A stretch of 62,522 nucleotides of DNA, from NCBI GenBank assembly GCA_003640385.1, contig RCAB01000384.1, forward strand, positions 1-62,522. Direction: 5' to 3'. Numbering within the stretch: the first letter of the stretch is position 1; the number at the start of each line of letters is the position of its first letter. Of this stretch, positions 36,027 to 50,010 are shown piece after piece. This stretch comes from Setaria digitata (taxonomy: Eukaryota > Nematoda > Chromadorea > Rhabditida > Setariidae). Both the position numbers and the translations under genes were made by a program. The notes under the pieces were generated by a model. It made no database searches, had not been told where the DNA came from, and worked only from the letters and a program-made list of their open reading frames with translations.

Positions 36027-39000
36027 GTGTGACTCATTTTCAATTGTTCAAATTTACACTTTAATTTTGCAACAGAATGCAACTGCTGGAAGTAGCGATG
36101 CAGAGATTCCCATGCTAATATATAATTTCAATGATTCACGTTTTTTAAATTTACTTTAAATAATTATATTTTTACAAAACTTCTAAAATGGAATTAAATA
36201 TCTTGAAAGCTGATAACTTTTTTTGGACTATGCATAGGGTTAATTTAAAGTATTAAAAAATTAATTGCATCCAATCTTTTCTATTTTGAATAAAACTAAA
36301 TAGCATAATCTATTTACCAACTTTAATTTTATTCACATGTTTAAAAGTTTGAGCAGGAAATAAGAAATAGACTTATTTTGGTAAGAAATTGAATTAAAAT
36401 TTTTGTAATTAGATTTCATATCAATTTTCGCAAACTTTTTTTTTTGCATATGGATTAATTTGATATTATAACTAACATGAATATGATCTTGATGAATTTT
36501 CTAAAAATTTAACGCATTTTTTCTCCTTGGCAACAAAATTTTATATTTAAGCATCGCCTCTAAATATGTTCAAAAATTAGTTTTATCAAATTTTATTTAG
36601 ATTAGCTCACTGTTAATTCTTCTGTTAACTTAAACATGCAATTTATTTCTTGCGATAAGCTTTTTCTGCCAAAAATTTTGTGATTTTTTTTTCACTTTCA
36701 AAATCTGATAAGGATATGTTAATCAATAATCAAGCAAACATTTAGATGATGGTGTAGCTCTTTGAATGTAGTAAACCAGTTCAAACAAACTAACAAACCA
36801 GACTAGATGGCTACCTTTGATACTTTATTAACTGTTACTTCATTAACTCCTACTGATTTTACTTAATCCAGTGGGTCTTTTAAGCTATCATTTTTTCAAT
36901 GTCTTCCCTTACATTTCATATCTAACATCACTTTTATTTTATTTATTCTCTGTGACATCAAAACTAGATTAAAAAATTAAATCATATCTGATTCTTTTAC
37001 ATTTCAATTCCAAATATAAGTGTTCCAAAAATAACTAAATCTCCATAAACATAACAATTTAAGATTCTTAAATCGGAAAATACGGCATACATTGACAGTT
37101 TATTAGTACTGTATGGTAAAAATCAAAATAAATTAAAAGAACCAATTTATTAATAAGAACATGAATATAAATGAACCAAATTAATCAAATTAAGTTCCAC
37201 TATTAATTTATTTGAGCATTATTATGAATTAAAAATTAGCAGTTATAAAGCCATCTTTTTCCACTGACTCAAATAACAGCTATTTTTCCTCAATTTCGAA
37301 ACATTTAAAAATTTCATAGCATTGTGATTTTTTTTTGTTGGATATTCATCAATATTACTTCTCAAAATTGAATTTGCTTTAAACTGATTTACAATATACT
37401 AGTCTATGCGAGTTTATATCAACGACTTTAATTTACAGCACCTTTTTTCTTTTTTTTTGTAAATTAAATTAATTAATCTTTCTATTTTAAATTTCAACCA
37501 ATATTTGTAGCAGTAAATGCTGAGGTGAGTGCTGATATTCGATAAATTTTTTAGTTCTGCTACCTGATTTAAAATTTTATGATATTTGCTCACTTTTTCT
37601 TCTAGAAGAATTCATGACCTTTATCGAAATAAAATCATAAAAAAAATTATCTTTCATAAAGATGAGACGAAAAGTGTTTTCCATAAAATCACAATAGATA
37701 ATTTCAAAGCAGACGAAAAGTTGAAGGAAAAAAAAATTAGCCAAGTCTCATTTCTCTTTTTCAGTTTATTTTGATGCGAAAAAATTTTTCCCACATGAAA
37801 TATTTTCGCAAGCTTCAAGTTTATAGATTCTTTCCACATTTAATTAAATTAGTATTCAAAATCGGAGGAAATTATCATTTTATATATTCTCTTTGCTTGA
37901 AAAGAAAAAAAAAAACCATCGGAGATGTTTAGAATTAATAAATTTCATTTGCAGATAAACAATATTATTGTAATTTAGTTTCAGATTAATATTAATATTG
38001 TTTTGCATTATATTATCTTTTTCATCAGCTAGAAGAAATAATCTCTTGTTATTTTTAAACTTCACTGCCCAATCAATTTATTTTATATTCAATTAATTGA
38101 TTTTACAGTGCTATAGATAATTTTAATAGATATTCCTAAAAATCAACTTCATATAAACATAGTTGTAAACAGTTTTTCACTATCAAGTTTACTTTTTTGC
38201 CACATCGTAAAAAATATTAACAAAAACATTTTTGCTGTTCGATTTTCACTCACATTTTTCTATTAAATTAAAAAGAAACTTGAAGTTGTGTTCATTTTCA
38301 AATACGTACAATTTCCTGAATTTCCCTCCCTTGATTTGATTCGATCAACTGTAGTTTTAGGACTGAATGGAACTTCTAAATTTTTTTTTTTTGAAAAAAA
38401 AGTGGAAAAGTTTGCAATTGCTTTGCAATCGACCTTCTCTATCTTTCATTATTTTTCAATCAAACTTTATAATCTTTACATATTTCTCCGTAGCATATCA
38501 ATGATGGATATTGATAATATTGCGAAAGAAATTGGATCCAGTGGCAAAAATTTTCATTGCTTTCCTGAAATTTTGCACATATTTCGTTACAACACCAATA
38601 AATCTTTAGCAATATTACTAGCAATAGTAGTAATTAATATTTAATAATAAATTATAATGAAAATAAATTCTGAATAATGACAGTGAATCAGATTTAAATT
38701 GCGTCTTAATTTTGTTTATGCCAGCTTATCCATATGCTGTACTAATTTATTTAGATCATTAATCTAATTTAAATACTATCCTGAATAATCAAAGCAAAAC
38801 TATCGTTAGAAGAAAGAGAAATTTGTATTTCTCATTAATTTTTGGTTTTTAGAGTCATCTGAAAGTTCCTGTAATTACATCAAAATGATACGGTGATCTT
38901 GAAATAGGACTTTTCTATACAACATTTAACTGTACAGGGATTGGATTCGAATGCAATTTTCTTATTGCGACAGGTGCATCCACTAATAGCTTTACAATTT

Positions 39001-42000
39001 TAAAAAGTTTCTTTTCATTTAATTTCTTTATAAAATTTTCCGCCTGATTTTTGTTTCGTTCCAGTTTTTTTTTCTTTTTTTAAATTAATTTCGTCCTGCA
39101 GATTGTTCAGTTCTTATGCTTTGTCTTTTGGTTCTATTACTGCTCAAAATATATTATATCGTATCATGATAATTTTGGCAATCAATGAAAAGAGTTAATT
39201 TTGCTGATAAAAGTGAGAAATGACTATTTTGCATGCTTTAACTATGCCTAACTTGTGGAATAATTCTTCCATTTGGCCAAAGTTATTTTAATTGTTTTTA
39301 ACAACTGCGAGGAAATGATGTTTGAAACGTAATTGAAACGAAAGGTAGTAGGAGAGCAAATTAGAGAAACACACATCAGTGTGAAATTTGGACAGCTACA
39401 AAAGTTCAGCGTAAGTTTCCAAATTGGAAACAATCGCATTTGGCATTTTACAGACGTAATATTATCTTGAAGCAGAGATTATTGTTCATTTATAGGGAAA
39501 ATAGCTTTATCAGATGATCATCACATTACTGGTCTTTTCGAAGGAATAATAATCGAATGAATAATTCCAAAAGAAATCAAGTACTTAATTCTCATCTAAA
39601 TCGAGAAAAAAGTTTAAAAGTAAAATATCAATCCAACTTTTCATCTCATTTGAAAGGACAAATTTAAAATTATTGTTTGAACCTATAAAATATTGTTGGG
39701 GTCATGAAAAAAGCTAGCGTGGAATTTCATGGCATTATCACACAAAGTGATCAATTGAACTGGACTTTGAAATGCAATAGCATTTGATGAGTAAATAAAA
39801 TTTTAAAATATATTCTGAAAAAATGAACGGATGTTTAACATTTGTGCAAGAAATACATTTAAATTTCGCATTTTCTTCAAAACTATGGAACAAAAAAGCA
39901 TTGACGAGGAGAGATACATAAAATCTCTATGTGAAATAAAATAATTGAAAAGGAAAAAAAAAACTGAAGTACTATATTTCATTTAATAAAATTTAAAATT
40001 TTGTAAAAAAGAAATGTACAAATTTGGTAAAGTTATCTGATCTTAAAAAATACATTTATTAAAACTAGAAAAAAGTACAACAAGGTAAATCAGCGTATAT
40101 CAAGCGGAATATTTTCCTTAAAAAAAATTTCAGTCTGCAATAGCTTCTTCACATACAAATCATGAATGATCTCCTCATTCAGCGATTACAGTTGGATATA
40201 ATCCTAATATATCAACATGTACAAATATAAAACTGTTATTTCTCGCAGGCTAATTTAATTGTGCATTTAATTTGTCATATCTATCCTAGCCTTTAATGCA
40301 GTAAGAACGAAGTACCCCCTGGCTCATAAATCTATTTTAATATATTTGTATAATATAATTAAGTAAGATTATGAGTTGAAGAAAGTTTTGTTCTCATTGT
40401 TTTAAATTAGCATATTATGTGATGCAGCTATATCAGCACTAACCGTAATCCTCGGCATAAAACACAATGTGCGTTTTTAGTTAATTAAATTTTCTTCTCA
40501 TACTTCTTTATGAGTCCGACTAATTAATGAACTGCACCAATTAATTTTCTAAGTTAAAAGGAGCAAAGATGTTAGTTTTCTTCTTTTAATTATGACCAAA
40601 AAAGTGCTTAATAAATGCTTAATTTTGTATGTTTTAAAAGCTTAATGTAAACAAATTTTTGTTGCGTGTATTTTTTACTGTTAGATTCTTTCTTTTCATC
40701 TTAAACGTTTCTTTTTCTTTTACAAAATAATTAGAGCTAATTAAAAGAATTGTTTTTATCAATAACATTAAGATACATTCTTGTCTTTAATGAAAACAAA
40801 ATGACGAATTTCACTCGGTACCTATTGCTTATTGTCAAATTTCTTCAAGTAATTTTCTCATAATCACAACACCACACCTAATTTTCGAATTTGGAATGAA
40901 GGAATTTTCAAAAGATCACATCATATAATAGAAATAACTAGTAACACTGTACCAGTCGAGATTATAAAACGCGTTCAAAACTGTTGTTTAAAAATTTCTT
41001 CCAATAAAAATGAAACAGTTTACATGAAGCTGTATTATTTGATAGGAAATGATAACAGTAATAATTAAATGTAAAAGAAACTTGAAACGTCCATACTATT
41101 TAATTCATGTTGTTAAATAACAATAAGGATTTCCAGCTGAATAATTACAATAGGGATCTAATTTGTTTTACAGTCAGAACTTGAATTGTTTAAAGCAGGT
41201 GTTTGTAAAAGCAATCAGTGTTGTTTTCTCTCAGTTTCTTAAAAATTCAATGACAGATTTGATGAATGGAAAAATGAATAAAGAAAGAAAAATTCATCAA
41301 ATGAATTTATTTTTTTTATGAAAAAAAAAAAAAAAAGAAAAAAGAAATGAAAAATCGGCTTTAATTTGATGAAACGTTTTTTTTTTTTTTTTTAGCCAAT
41401 TTAATATCATTTTCTCTCTTGGATTAAGAATATTATTTATGGATTATGCAATTAATTATTATTATTTTGTCACCGTTTGTTGTCATTAATATTGCATTGA
41501 GCAGAGATATGATCATTCGGCTATTTCCTACAATGCGCTATTAAATAACAGCTGAATAAATAAACTTAGTACACTACTAAATGCTAAATTATATTCAAGT
41601 TTTTTGCTTTTAATTTTTTTAATTTTAAAAATAGAACTCTTAATTTTGACTTTTCTTCAAACCATTTCTTTCCCTTCCCTTATTTGGGTTTTTTTTATTT
41701 TTTTTCACTCTTCTAACTCTTGCAAAACTTGTTGTGTGTTTTGTGATTACTGTAATTTAACAAATAAATAGGATCAATGGGAAAATGGGTTGAACGGAAG
41801 GAAGTAGAAATTTTTTTTCAAACCGATGATCAGAGTATAGGCATTAAATAATTTTTTTTCATTTGTTCGTGCTGAGCTGTACCTATCAATTTTACATCAA
41901 AAATTTCGCCACCGGAAATTTTGTCTGATTTATCTTCGTTAAGTGCATAAAAATCATTTTCATTTAATAACTTTAATCAAAGTTAATCTTTCAATTTTCA

Positions 42001-43313
42001 AAAAAAAAAAAAAAAAATTGTAAAATAGTTGAAAAATTGAATTTTTTCTAGCAAACAAAAGGTGAGATAGCTAGAAGTCTGAAAAAAAATTTAAAAGGTA
42101 TTTCCATTATTTCATTGTTTTAATCAGCAAATAAATTCTTAGCTTCTAGATAGTGTTCGAGTTGTTGTTAGTGATCATTTTCATGCGGTAAATAAAACAG
42201 CCATTTTCTGGATATAATGCAGTAAACTGATCTAAGCAATTGTAGAATTTGGAAACCCATAATTATCTTGGTAATAATATAAGGAGTATTTTCATTATTT
42301 CAGACGGTTGATATTTTAACAAATCTACAAAATTTGGAAGAAAAAATTTCACCTCTTATTAATTAATTCCTACCAATATTTCATTCAGTTTTTGTAAACT
42401 ATAACATCAGTGCAAACTGGCATTTATAACAATATAATTAAACAGTACCTTTTATTAAATCATTTTTTTAATAAAAAATTTCAGATAATTCTTTTTAGAA
42501 TAATCGAAAAAACTTGTAATTCAGTAGTAATATTTATTGCCTAACAAAAAAATTAAAAAATAAAACTTAGAAATGCAATCAGCATAAATGCATCGTTTTA
42601 AAGTAATAATCACTGAAAAAAAACTGAACTGTGTTTTATCAATGATATAAATAAATTATATTTTAAAATGAAAGTTTGCAATCTCTATTGCAAAAAAAAT
42701 CTCGGATATATCGCAGTGATAATGATAGTGATAAGGAAAGAAAGTACTATCATAAAGCGTCCAAAATATTTCGCATAAAAATGTTTTATAATAAAACTTT
42801 GAACTGTTTAAAAAAATTAAAAAAATAAGAACAGCAAGAAACAAATTTATTTGAAATGTTTGAATTATCAATTAATGCCTTTCGTAATCTTCGACAACTT
42901 CGACAATAGTATTTAATAGTACTTCCATTTCCCATAAAGCAATGGTAGTTCAAATAAATCCATATTTAAAAAGGGAAATTTTAAGAAAAGAAAACTTTAA
43001 AGTATTTAACTCGTTTATCCAGAATAGTTCGCATTTGCCGTTATATAAAATCTGAAGGAATATGGGAAATTTAATTAAAATCAGTCTAAGTAACTCAAGG
43101 AGACACTGTTGTATTTCAACGAATAAATTTCTTTCTTTTTTCAGTGATAAACGAATGAAGCAAAAGTAGAAAACGATCTTGGAATTAATTAATTAGTTAA
43201 CTGTAGTAATGTTTATGATAGCATAAAATTTGAAAAACATATTTCAACAATTTTTCGTATTTTTTTTTCGTTTTTCGAGTTTTTTAGAAAAATTTTTTTA
43301 ATGGATTGTGTTA

Positions 43314-43456
43314 TTTGATTTTTGTTATTCAACAACGATCAGACAGATCCAAAAATTTCGAATTATTCAATCATCTAATTGAATNTTTGATTTTTGTTAT
43401 TTAACAACGATCAGACAGATCCAAAAATTTCGAATTATTCAATCATCTAATTGAAT
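43314..43456. repeat. 71-bp duplication around a single n
   Basis: Positions 43314-43384 recur at 43386-43456 with one mismatch; n at 43385. Probable assembly overlap. Confidence 0.85.
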
Positions 43457-46400
43457 ATTCTACGAATTCTTCGTCTTGTAAAACAGACGAGACTGGATAA
43501 TTATTGTATAATTTTAAATTAAATATTGTTCTGCTTCGTTAGCTCTTCGCTTAATCCATTAAATGGACAAATTTATATTTCAAAGAAAAAAAAAAAAAAA
43601 AAATTGGTAATATCAAGATATCGTAACAATTGCGTCATCATTTTTGTCAAATGAAGTTGGCATTATGTGAATGAATGTACTGACTTTGAAACTTTGCCTT
43701 CAAGAGAAATGATTGATTAAATCAAATTATTTAATTATAAAAGTTTTCATCAATGGAAAAAAAAACTAAAGATTGCTTTGAGTCAAAAGAAAAAAAAAAG
43801 ACAATTTGTTTGAAATGTTCCAAAGGAATAAAACAATTTAGTTTAAAGTTAGAAGTTTCGCAACTTTTTTTCTTTGAGAACAGGTTTGTTCCAATTATGC
43901 AGATGGTAGGGACAAAAAATGAAAAAATTGTCCCCGACTAAAATTATTTATATGAGAGAAAAAAAAGTAAAACTTGAAGTTGCTGCTAAGCAATTTATGA
44001 CATTTTTGTTCTCTTTCCTTGAAATTACTAATTAACAATCACTGGTCTGAATTTGATCAAATTCTTTGCCAAATTTCAAACTGGGAATTCTGGCAGGAGA
44101 AGCGTATTATAATTTATGACCAAGTAACTGATTAGGTTAACAAGTTGAGTTTGAAATTAAATATCGAAATGATCAACGATATTTTTTATTCCAGATAGTA
44201 CTACAGAAAAAAATTTTTTCAGAAAGCAAATTCAGATGTACTTCTATAAATACATTCTCAAAGCATAAACTAATCTCTCTTATCAATCTTGCATCAGCAA
44301 TGACGACAGCTCTATAGCGTTAATAATGACCAAGTAACTGATAAAGCAGATTCAGATTTATTAATATTAATTTAAACAATTTTTGATCTAAAAAGCTATC
44401 TTACTATCTCGTAAAATGGCTTGAAATATACCAAAATAATAAAGCATTCTAAAATCAGATATTTTCGCTCAATAATAGTATCAGCGACATTGAAATACTG
44501 TAATACTGAATTCTAATCACTGAAGCACTTAATCTCAGTCTTCAGAATTGTTGGTTTACTAAGTTAATGATTTTTGGGATGATGATCGTTGAACACTGAA
44601 TTTTATCTTAGGAGATGTCTAGGAATTTAACAAATTATTTCATAATGAAAGGGTAGAGATAAATAAACCAAATGCTTTTTGAATTCTGCTCTGGCTTCGA
44701 TTAAATATATGGTGGAATTTTAATTAAAACTTCTTTCAAAATTTACTTACCTTTATTATTACAATTGTTTTGCTCTCTTTTAAAGAAAGTACTGGAAAGA
44801 TTAATGGAAAAGAGGAAAAAAACAAGAGCAAATTTACTTACATCATTGCATAAAATTTATTTCCTCCAAAAAGAATAAGAAAGGAAGATGAAATGCATTT
44901 CAGAAGATGTTGAAGGTAAAAATAATTATGGAGCATTTTCTTGGACAATTAAAAATTCAATTACTAACTGCTCTATCGGATTATTTATAATTACTGTCTA
45001 TTAATACTGATAATTGCATGCAATATTTAATAGTAAAGTTGGCAGCTGATTATGGCTACTGGTAAATCTCCATGATAGAATACAATATGTACAAAAGACA
45101 ATTTTGCCAGCATGTATCAAATGATTTATTGGCCTAAGATGTTAATAACCTATCACTGTGACACAGAGGCAAAAATTTTTTAAACAACCGGATGTGTTAT
45201 TTTTATTTTACATTTAATATTTAAATAAAATGTCTATAGGAAAAAAAATAAGTGTTATTGATGTAGGGGAAAAAGAAGATTGGAAACATTAATATTGCCA
45301 AAATTTCAACAAATCATAAATTATTTTTATTTCACAACTTTACAGTTTTTTAGAAGACTAATAATCAAACCTAATGTAAAATAAATTAATCATGGATAAT
45401 TCAAGAAGTAATTTGATATAATTATTGTGCTTAAAATCGTACTATCCAATTGTTTTTTATAGCTATAATGCTATGCATCTTGGAAAGATGGTTGCAATAA
45501 CTATTGTGATATCATATCAGTATTGGCATCTCTGTTATTGCAAACATTATTTTTTGAATAATTATGAGGAAAGTTTGCCCACCAGTTCATAATTTTATCA
45601 ATCTGTCAAATTCATTCACAACTATAATCATTACTTCCAAACGTCATAAACATTTTAATAATAACAATTATTGCATAACTTACCTATAATTCTTACAGCG
45701 ATCATATCATTAATGATAACACTATGAACAAAGTACTGCTACATAAGCTTTGTCTTGTATTTGTATCAGTAAGCTTGCTAAATTACCTCAATTTATCAAA
45801 TTTTTTCGTGATACGATATCAATTTGCATCTTGTCATGTGACAGTAATAAGTTCTAGTGTTTATTTATACCAGTTGATCTTGGTTTTATTGTTTAGAAAA
45901 CATATAAATGATGTCGGCAAATTTTTCCTCAACTCCAAAATTTAGCAGGAAATGATGAGAAACGGAAAAAAAGGTCAAAAATGGGCGTGAAAAAATTTTT
46001 TTCTTCAGAAAGAGAGAAAAAAAAAATGAATTTTACTTAAATAACGATATTGGTCGTCAGTTTTTTTTTTTTGTGAGGAAAAAAGGAATCATTTTGAACA
46101 AAAGGAAACGGTGAAATAAATTAACGCGCTAGAAATGACTGATTTTAACGTTCCTGCTGCTGATGATGATAAGAATGATAACGATATTGATGATAATGAT
46201 TGTAATAAATACAGGGAAAAGAAATTTCATAAAGTTTTTTTCAGCCTCTTTTTGTTTGATTAAAAATGTCATAGCATAGAAACATTAAATGAAATTAAAT
46301 TAAATTATGAAGAAAAAAAGAAAGGAAGAAGGGTAACATAAAAAAGGATAATTGTGGAGATATAAACCGGTTTTCAGCGAATCATCAAATGATAAATGTA

Positions 46401-47139
46401 TATGATTGATGAGAAGAGACAAAAATGGACAGCCAAAATAACTTCCGCTCTATCATTTTCTTCCTTTCTTATCAGTAATTGAGTAATACCTACCCGGACA
46501 TACAGCAGAAAAATGAAAAGTCTTAAATAGCGAGAAGAAATTGGCCAGTCTAAAGTTTCAGCTAAACGAAACGGTCCTTCCTTACCGATCTTACTCACAT
46601 ATTTCCCAATTTCTCAATACTATTTAATGCAATTTATTAGAGTTCTATCTAATTATCTAATAATCAATCTATTTAATCATATTTTAGTTTTACCAAAATA
46701 GAAAGATCTATGTCTATTCAACAGCAGAATTAATAGCAATATGATTATTCAGTAATATAATTTTATTTTATCCGTGATTTCTTAATTTGGCCTAGCAATA
46801 ATGATTCAAAATCATTACAGATATTCGATGCCACAATTCTGACTTAAAATTAAATCTTGCTGAATGCAAAATTCAATACAGTGGCATTTATTTTATGAGT
46901 TTATATACATGCTGTTAAATGCAAGAAAGTTATAAAGTTATATTTACTGGAATTTATAAGCAGTTACATGATAATATTCATTAATTGTGTTCATTAACTA
47001 GAAATGAAAAACTGTTTTGGAACCTAATTTTACTGAAATTAAAAATTTACTTTATAGCAAAAGTCTTTTCGGCTGTGCTATCGTCCATACGCCCTCAACT
47101 GGTAAATAATAAAAGAATTCGAAACCAAATAACTTTATA

Positions 47140-50010
47140 ATGAAGAGCTGTACGATTGCAATATTTATGACATATTTCACTGGTAAGAATTTCCATTTTT
47201 CTTACTCCAAATTACGCTAATTTTAAGACCCTTTTAATCACAATTATCACTTTCCATTCTTTTGTCGATTTTATCACCTACGCTATTTAGTTTTCGTATT
47301 TTGTATATTTTTTGCAGCAAATTTGTTCTTGCAGTTTCAATTAAAAAAAATTTTAAATAAATTGAATTTTGTGAATTCAGCAGTGTAATGTACTGCAAAC
47401 ATGGTAATTCATTTCCGTCAAATGAAACCATTTGATTTTCTTGATTTTTTTCCATTTTGAGATTCAATTTTCAATTTTCTTGAATCTTTTTCAAATCTTT
47501 TTCCAAATGAAGAAAAATGAACTTTCTCTTCGTTTTTAACTAAAAAATTTTCGATCAAATCAAATAGAAAAAAAAAATTACCGCACGAAACTTAGAATCA
47601 AACAAACTTTTGAAATTTGTAAAATTGCAAGTTTGCAATTATGGAATCTGATCAATGTCTTAAACAAAATACCAGAAATATCCAATGATTTGAAATAATT
47701 AATCTATCAGTTCTAATAAATGATAATGGTTCTAGTTCACACAATAATTCCTAAAAAATTTCCCCAAGAAGTGATACACAGCTTTTACTACAAATATGCG
47801 TAAAGTGTAATTTGTTTTTAATCGACTTTTTTCTACTGGAATTCACCGATAATTTAACATCATCATTTCTTTTTTTTCTTGAATTCTTAAAATAAACTTT
47901 ATCTTGAAATAAAAATTTGCAGTATTTTTTTGCACAAAAATTTTGCGAAATAATAATATGAACAAAAAAACTATTTTCCTTCATATTGCAAAAAAGAAAA
48001 AAAACAAAAACAAAAAGAAAGGAAAAAACTTATGAAAAACCTTTTTGAAGCAATAAATTGCAAACAAAAATTCTAATTAAAAAAGAAAATAAATGAGAAA
48101 AAAGAGTGATTTTCAGTCGCACTATGCAGCACATGCGAGCCAGGATGGCGCTTTTCGCCTCATTCTCGAAAATGCACCAAATTTTTCACTAAGGCTGTAA
48201 CTTGGACAGAAGCCGAATTTCATTGTCGCATACTTGGTGGTTATCATTTGTCGATACACGGTGTGAAAGAAAATAAATTTGCTAAAGGTGCTAATTTGTT
48301 TATTTTTATTTTTTTTCATTTTCATAAGAGGACTGATAAAAAAAAAGGTTCCTAAGAAAAGCATAGTTAGTTTAAAAATGAATTTATTGCTTATGAAAGG
48401 TTCTTACTAAAGATTAGCTTGATCACTTCGAACTCTTTAATTAAGTAAAAAAATTCCAAATTAAATAGGATAAATTGCAATGATAATATGATATGATCAA
48501 TTCCATACTGTTATTAAATCCAAAAAAAAAAGCTTGAAATTGATCTTGCTCTTACTTTAATATGAAAAGTTCTCTAAAGAGAATAGTATCTTCTTAATTT
48601 TAAAAAAGCACCCATTTTTTTTGTTTTTCCTAGATTTTTTTTATCATCCAATATAATAACTTGAAAAATTTATATGAAAAAAAAAAAACAGTATCACTGG
48701 TGGCTACCACGTACAAAACTTTTGTTATAATAGCTTGGTGAGAGAATAGTACATTAAAGAAAAATCTGAAAATTCTTTCTAACGTATATTATACATTAAT
48801 GAAGGATAGGAGGAAAGGTTAGTAATTCGAAGTTAGATGACTAAAATTAGAAGTAAAAACATACAAATAAAAATGTGTAAACGGATACTTCAAAAGTGAA
48901 CAAAATAATTGGTCCCAATAACTTTTTGTTTTTTTTTTTTTTTTTAAAGATGTTTATTCTAAAATTAGAAATTTTAATATTATTAGTAAAAGTAGATGTT
49001 TTTGTTTTAGAAATAGCACATGATGCTCCGGAAATTTGGCTTGGCATTGCAGAATTTGGTAAATCACTCAAAAAACAATGGTCTGATAAGTCAGCCTTCG
49101 ACTTCAAAGGATGGAAAAATGGTTTATTTTTAATTACCTTACCTTTTACCTTTGCAATTTAATTGCCAAATTTATTAAAAAAAATTTGACTATTTTGGAA
49201 AATTCATTTGCAACATCGGAATTTCCGTAATTCTCTAACTATAATACACTGGTGATGCTATAGCATTGATAATTCATTAAATCTAACATTTCCTGTTTTT
49301 CCTACTTGTTTTTGATAACTTTAATGTTTCAAATAAAGTCTAATTGTCTCGATTTGTTTAACATTTGTTAATTAATAGCTTAAAATTTGACTGCTAATGT
49401 AGCAATTTGAAAAGTTTGCCGAGATTTATTAATAAAAAAAAAAATCTATAGTTTATTACAGTACCATGTCATAGAATCAATAAAAATTTGAATTTTAGGA
49501 TCAAATCAACACTTAAATTTTATCTGATAAATTATACATGTATTGTTTAAAGAAAAATAATTAATTATAGGTCAAAAACCGGAAAGTCAGCCTGGGAAGC
49601 CATGCACCAAAATGAATACCACAAACGGTGAATGGTTCCAAAGTTGCTGCCGTAAAGTGGCACCTTATATCTGCCAGAAGGATTCGCAATCTCGTCAACC
49701 GTATCATGTTGAGAAAATGGTAAATAATTTATTTTTTCCAGCATTTTCTTTTTTCCCAAAACAGCAAATTTTTTGGAGGAAAAAATTTTCTCAAATTATT
49801 CTAAATGCAATCAATAATGCTATTCTTTAACATTACAGTCTACGAAATATACGCTTCAATGATAATTTTCATTTTCATCAGAAAATGAATGATAAAAAAA
49901 AAGTCATATCATAACAGTTGATAATATTGCAGAAAAATGATATCGTGACCCATAAGTCAAAACGAGATGTGCCTTTTGAACAACGTTGGCGATTTTTGTT
50001 ACGGAAGTAG
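47140..50010 (+). CDS. Secreted single-domain C-type lectin-like protein
   Basis: Exons: 47140-47182, 48117-48287, 49011-49121, 49571-49719, 49933-50010; 183 residues, all junctions in frame. Residues 1-20 are a signal peptide (MKSCTIAIFMTYFTVALCST). The CTLD spans about 21-153: CEPGWRFSPHSRKC, then AVTWTEAEFHCRILGGYHLS and HGVKENKF, then WLGIAEFG, WSDKSAFDFKGWKN, and the closing CTKMN, WFQSCCRKVAPYIC block with the expected cysteines. The position of the EPN/QPD calcium and sugar motif reads QKPESQPG, and the WND motif is replaced by WFQ, so classical carbohydrate binding is doubtful. A basic tail (KSKRDVPFEQRWRFLLRK) follows the domain. Filarial worms secrete related CTLD proteins; this one may bind protein or other ligands. 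Introns are long for its size. Confidence 0.88.

Larger units (their letters stand above)
34412..47139. other. 12.7-kb gene-poor stretch
   Basis: No gene could be supported across this interval on either strand. It holds two single-n scaffold joins (35234, 43385), a 24-bp minisatellite (35945-36026), A/T homopolymer runs (for example about 41317-41345, 42000-42018, 43586-43602), and only short frames. A possible isolated exon-like frame at about 35705-35843 (NLADALALLRRISHRICESV) is followed by a stop and has no clear partner. A 118-codon ATG-less frame at 38288-38644 is hydrophobic and unsupported. Confidence 0.55.

Noticed and set aside
35944..36159. Frame with a repeated Ile-Pro-Ser-Leu-Ile-Leu-Gly-Met peptide
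   Set aside because: It comes from a 24-bp minisatellite whose period is divisible by three; nothing else supports a gene.
38288..38644. 118-codon plus-strand frame
   Set aside because: It starts without ATG, is rich in Phe and Ile, contains a poly-T-derived Phe run and has no splice or homology support.
46374..46598. 74-codon minus-strand frame containing LAETLDWPISSRYLRL
   Set aside because: It has no ATG at its start, no acceptor upstream and no partner exon; the hydrophobic tail is typical of AT-rich chance frames.
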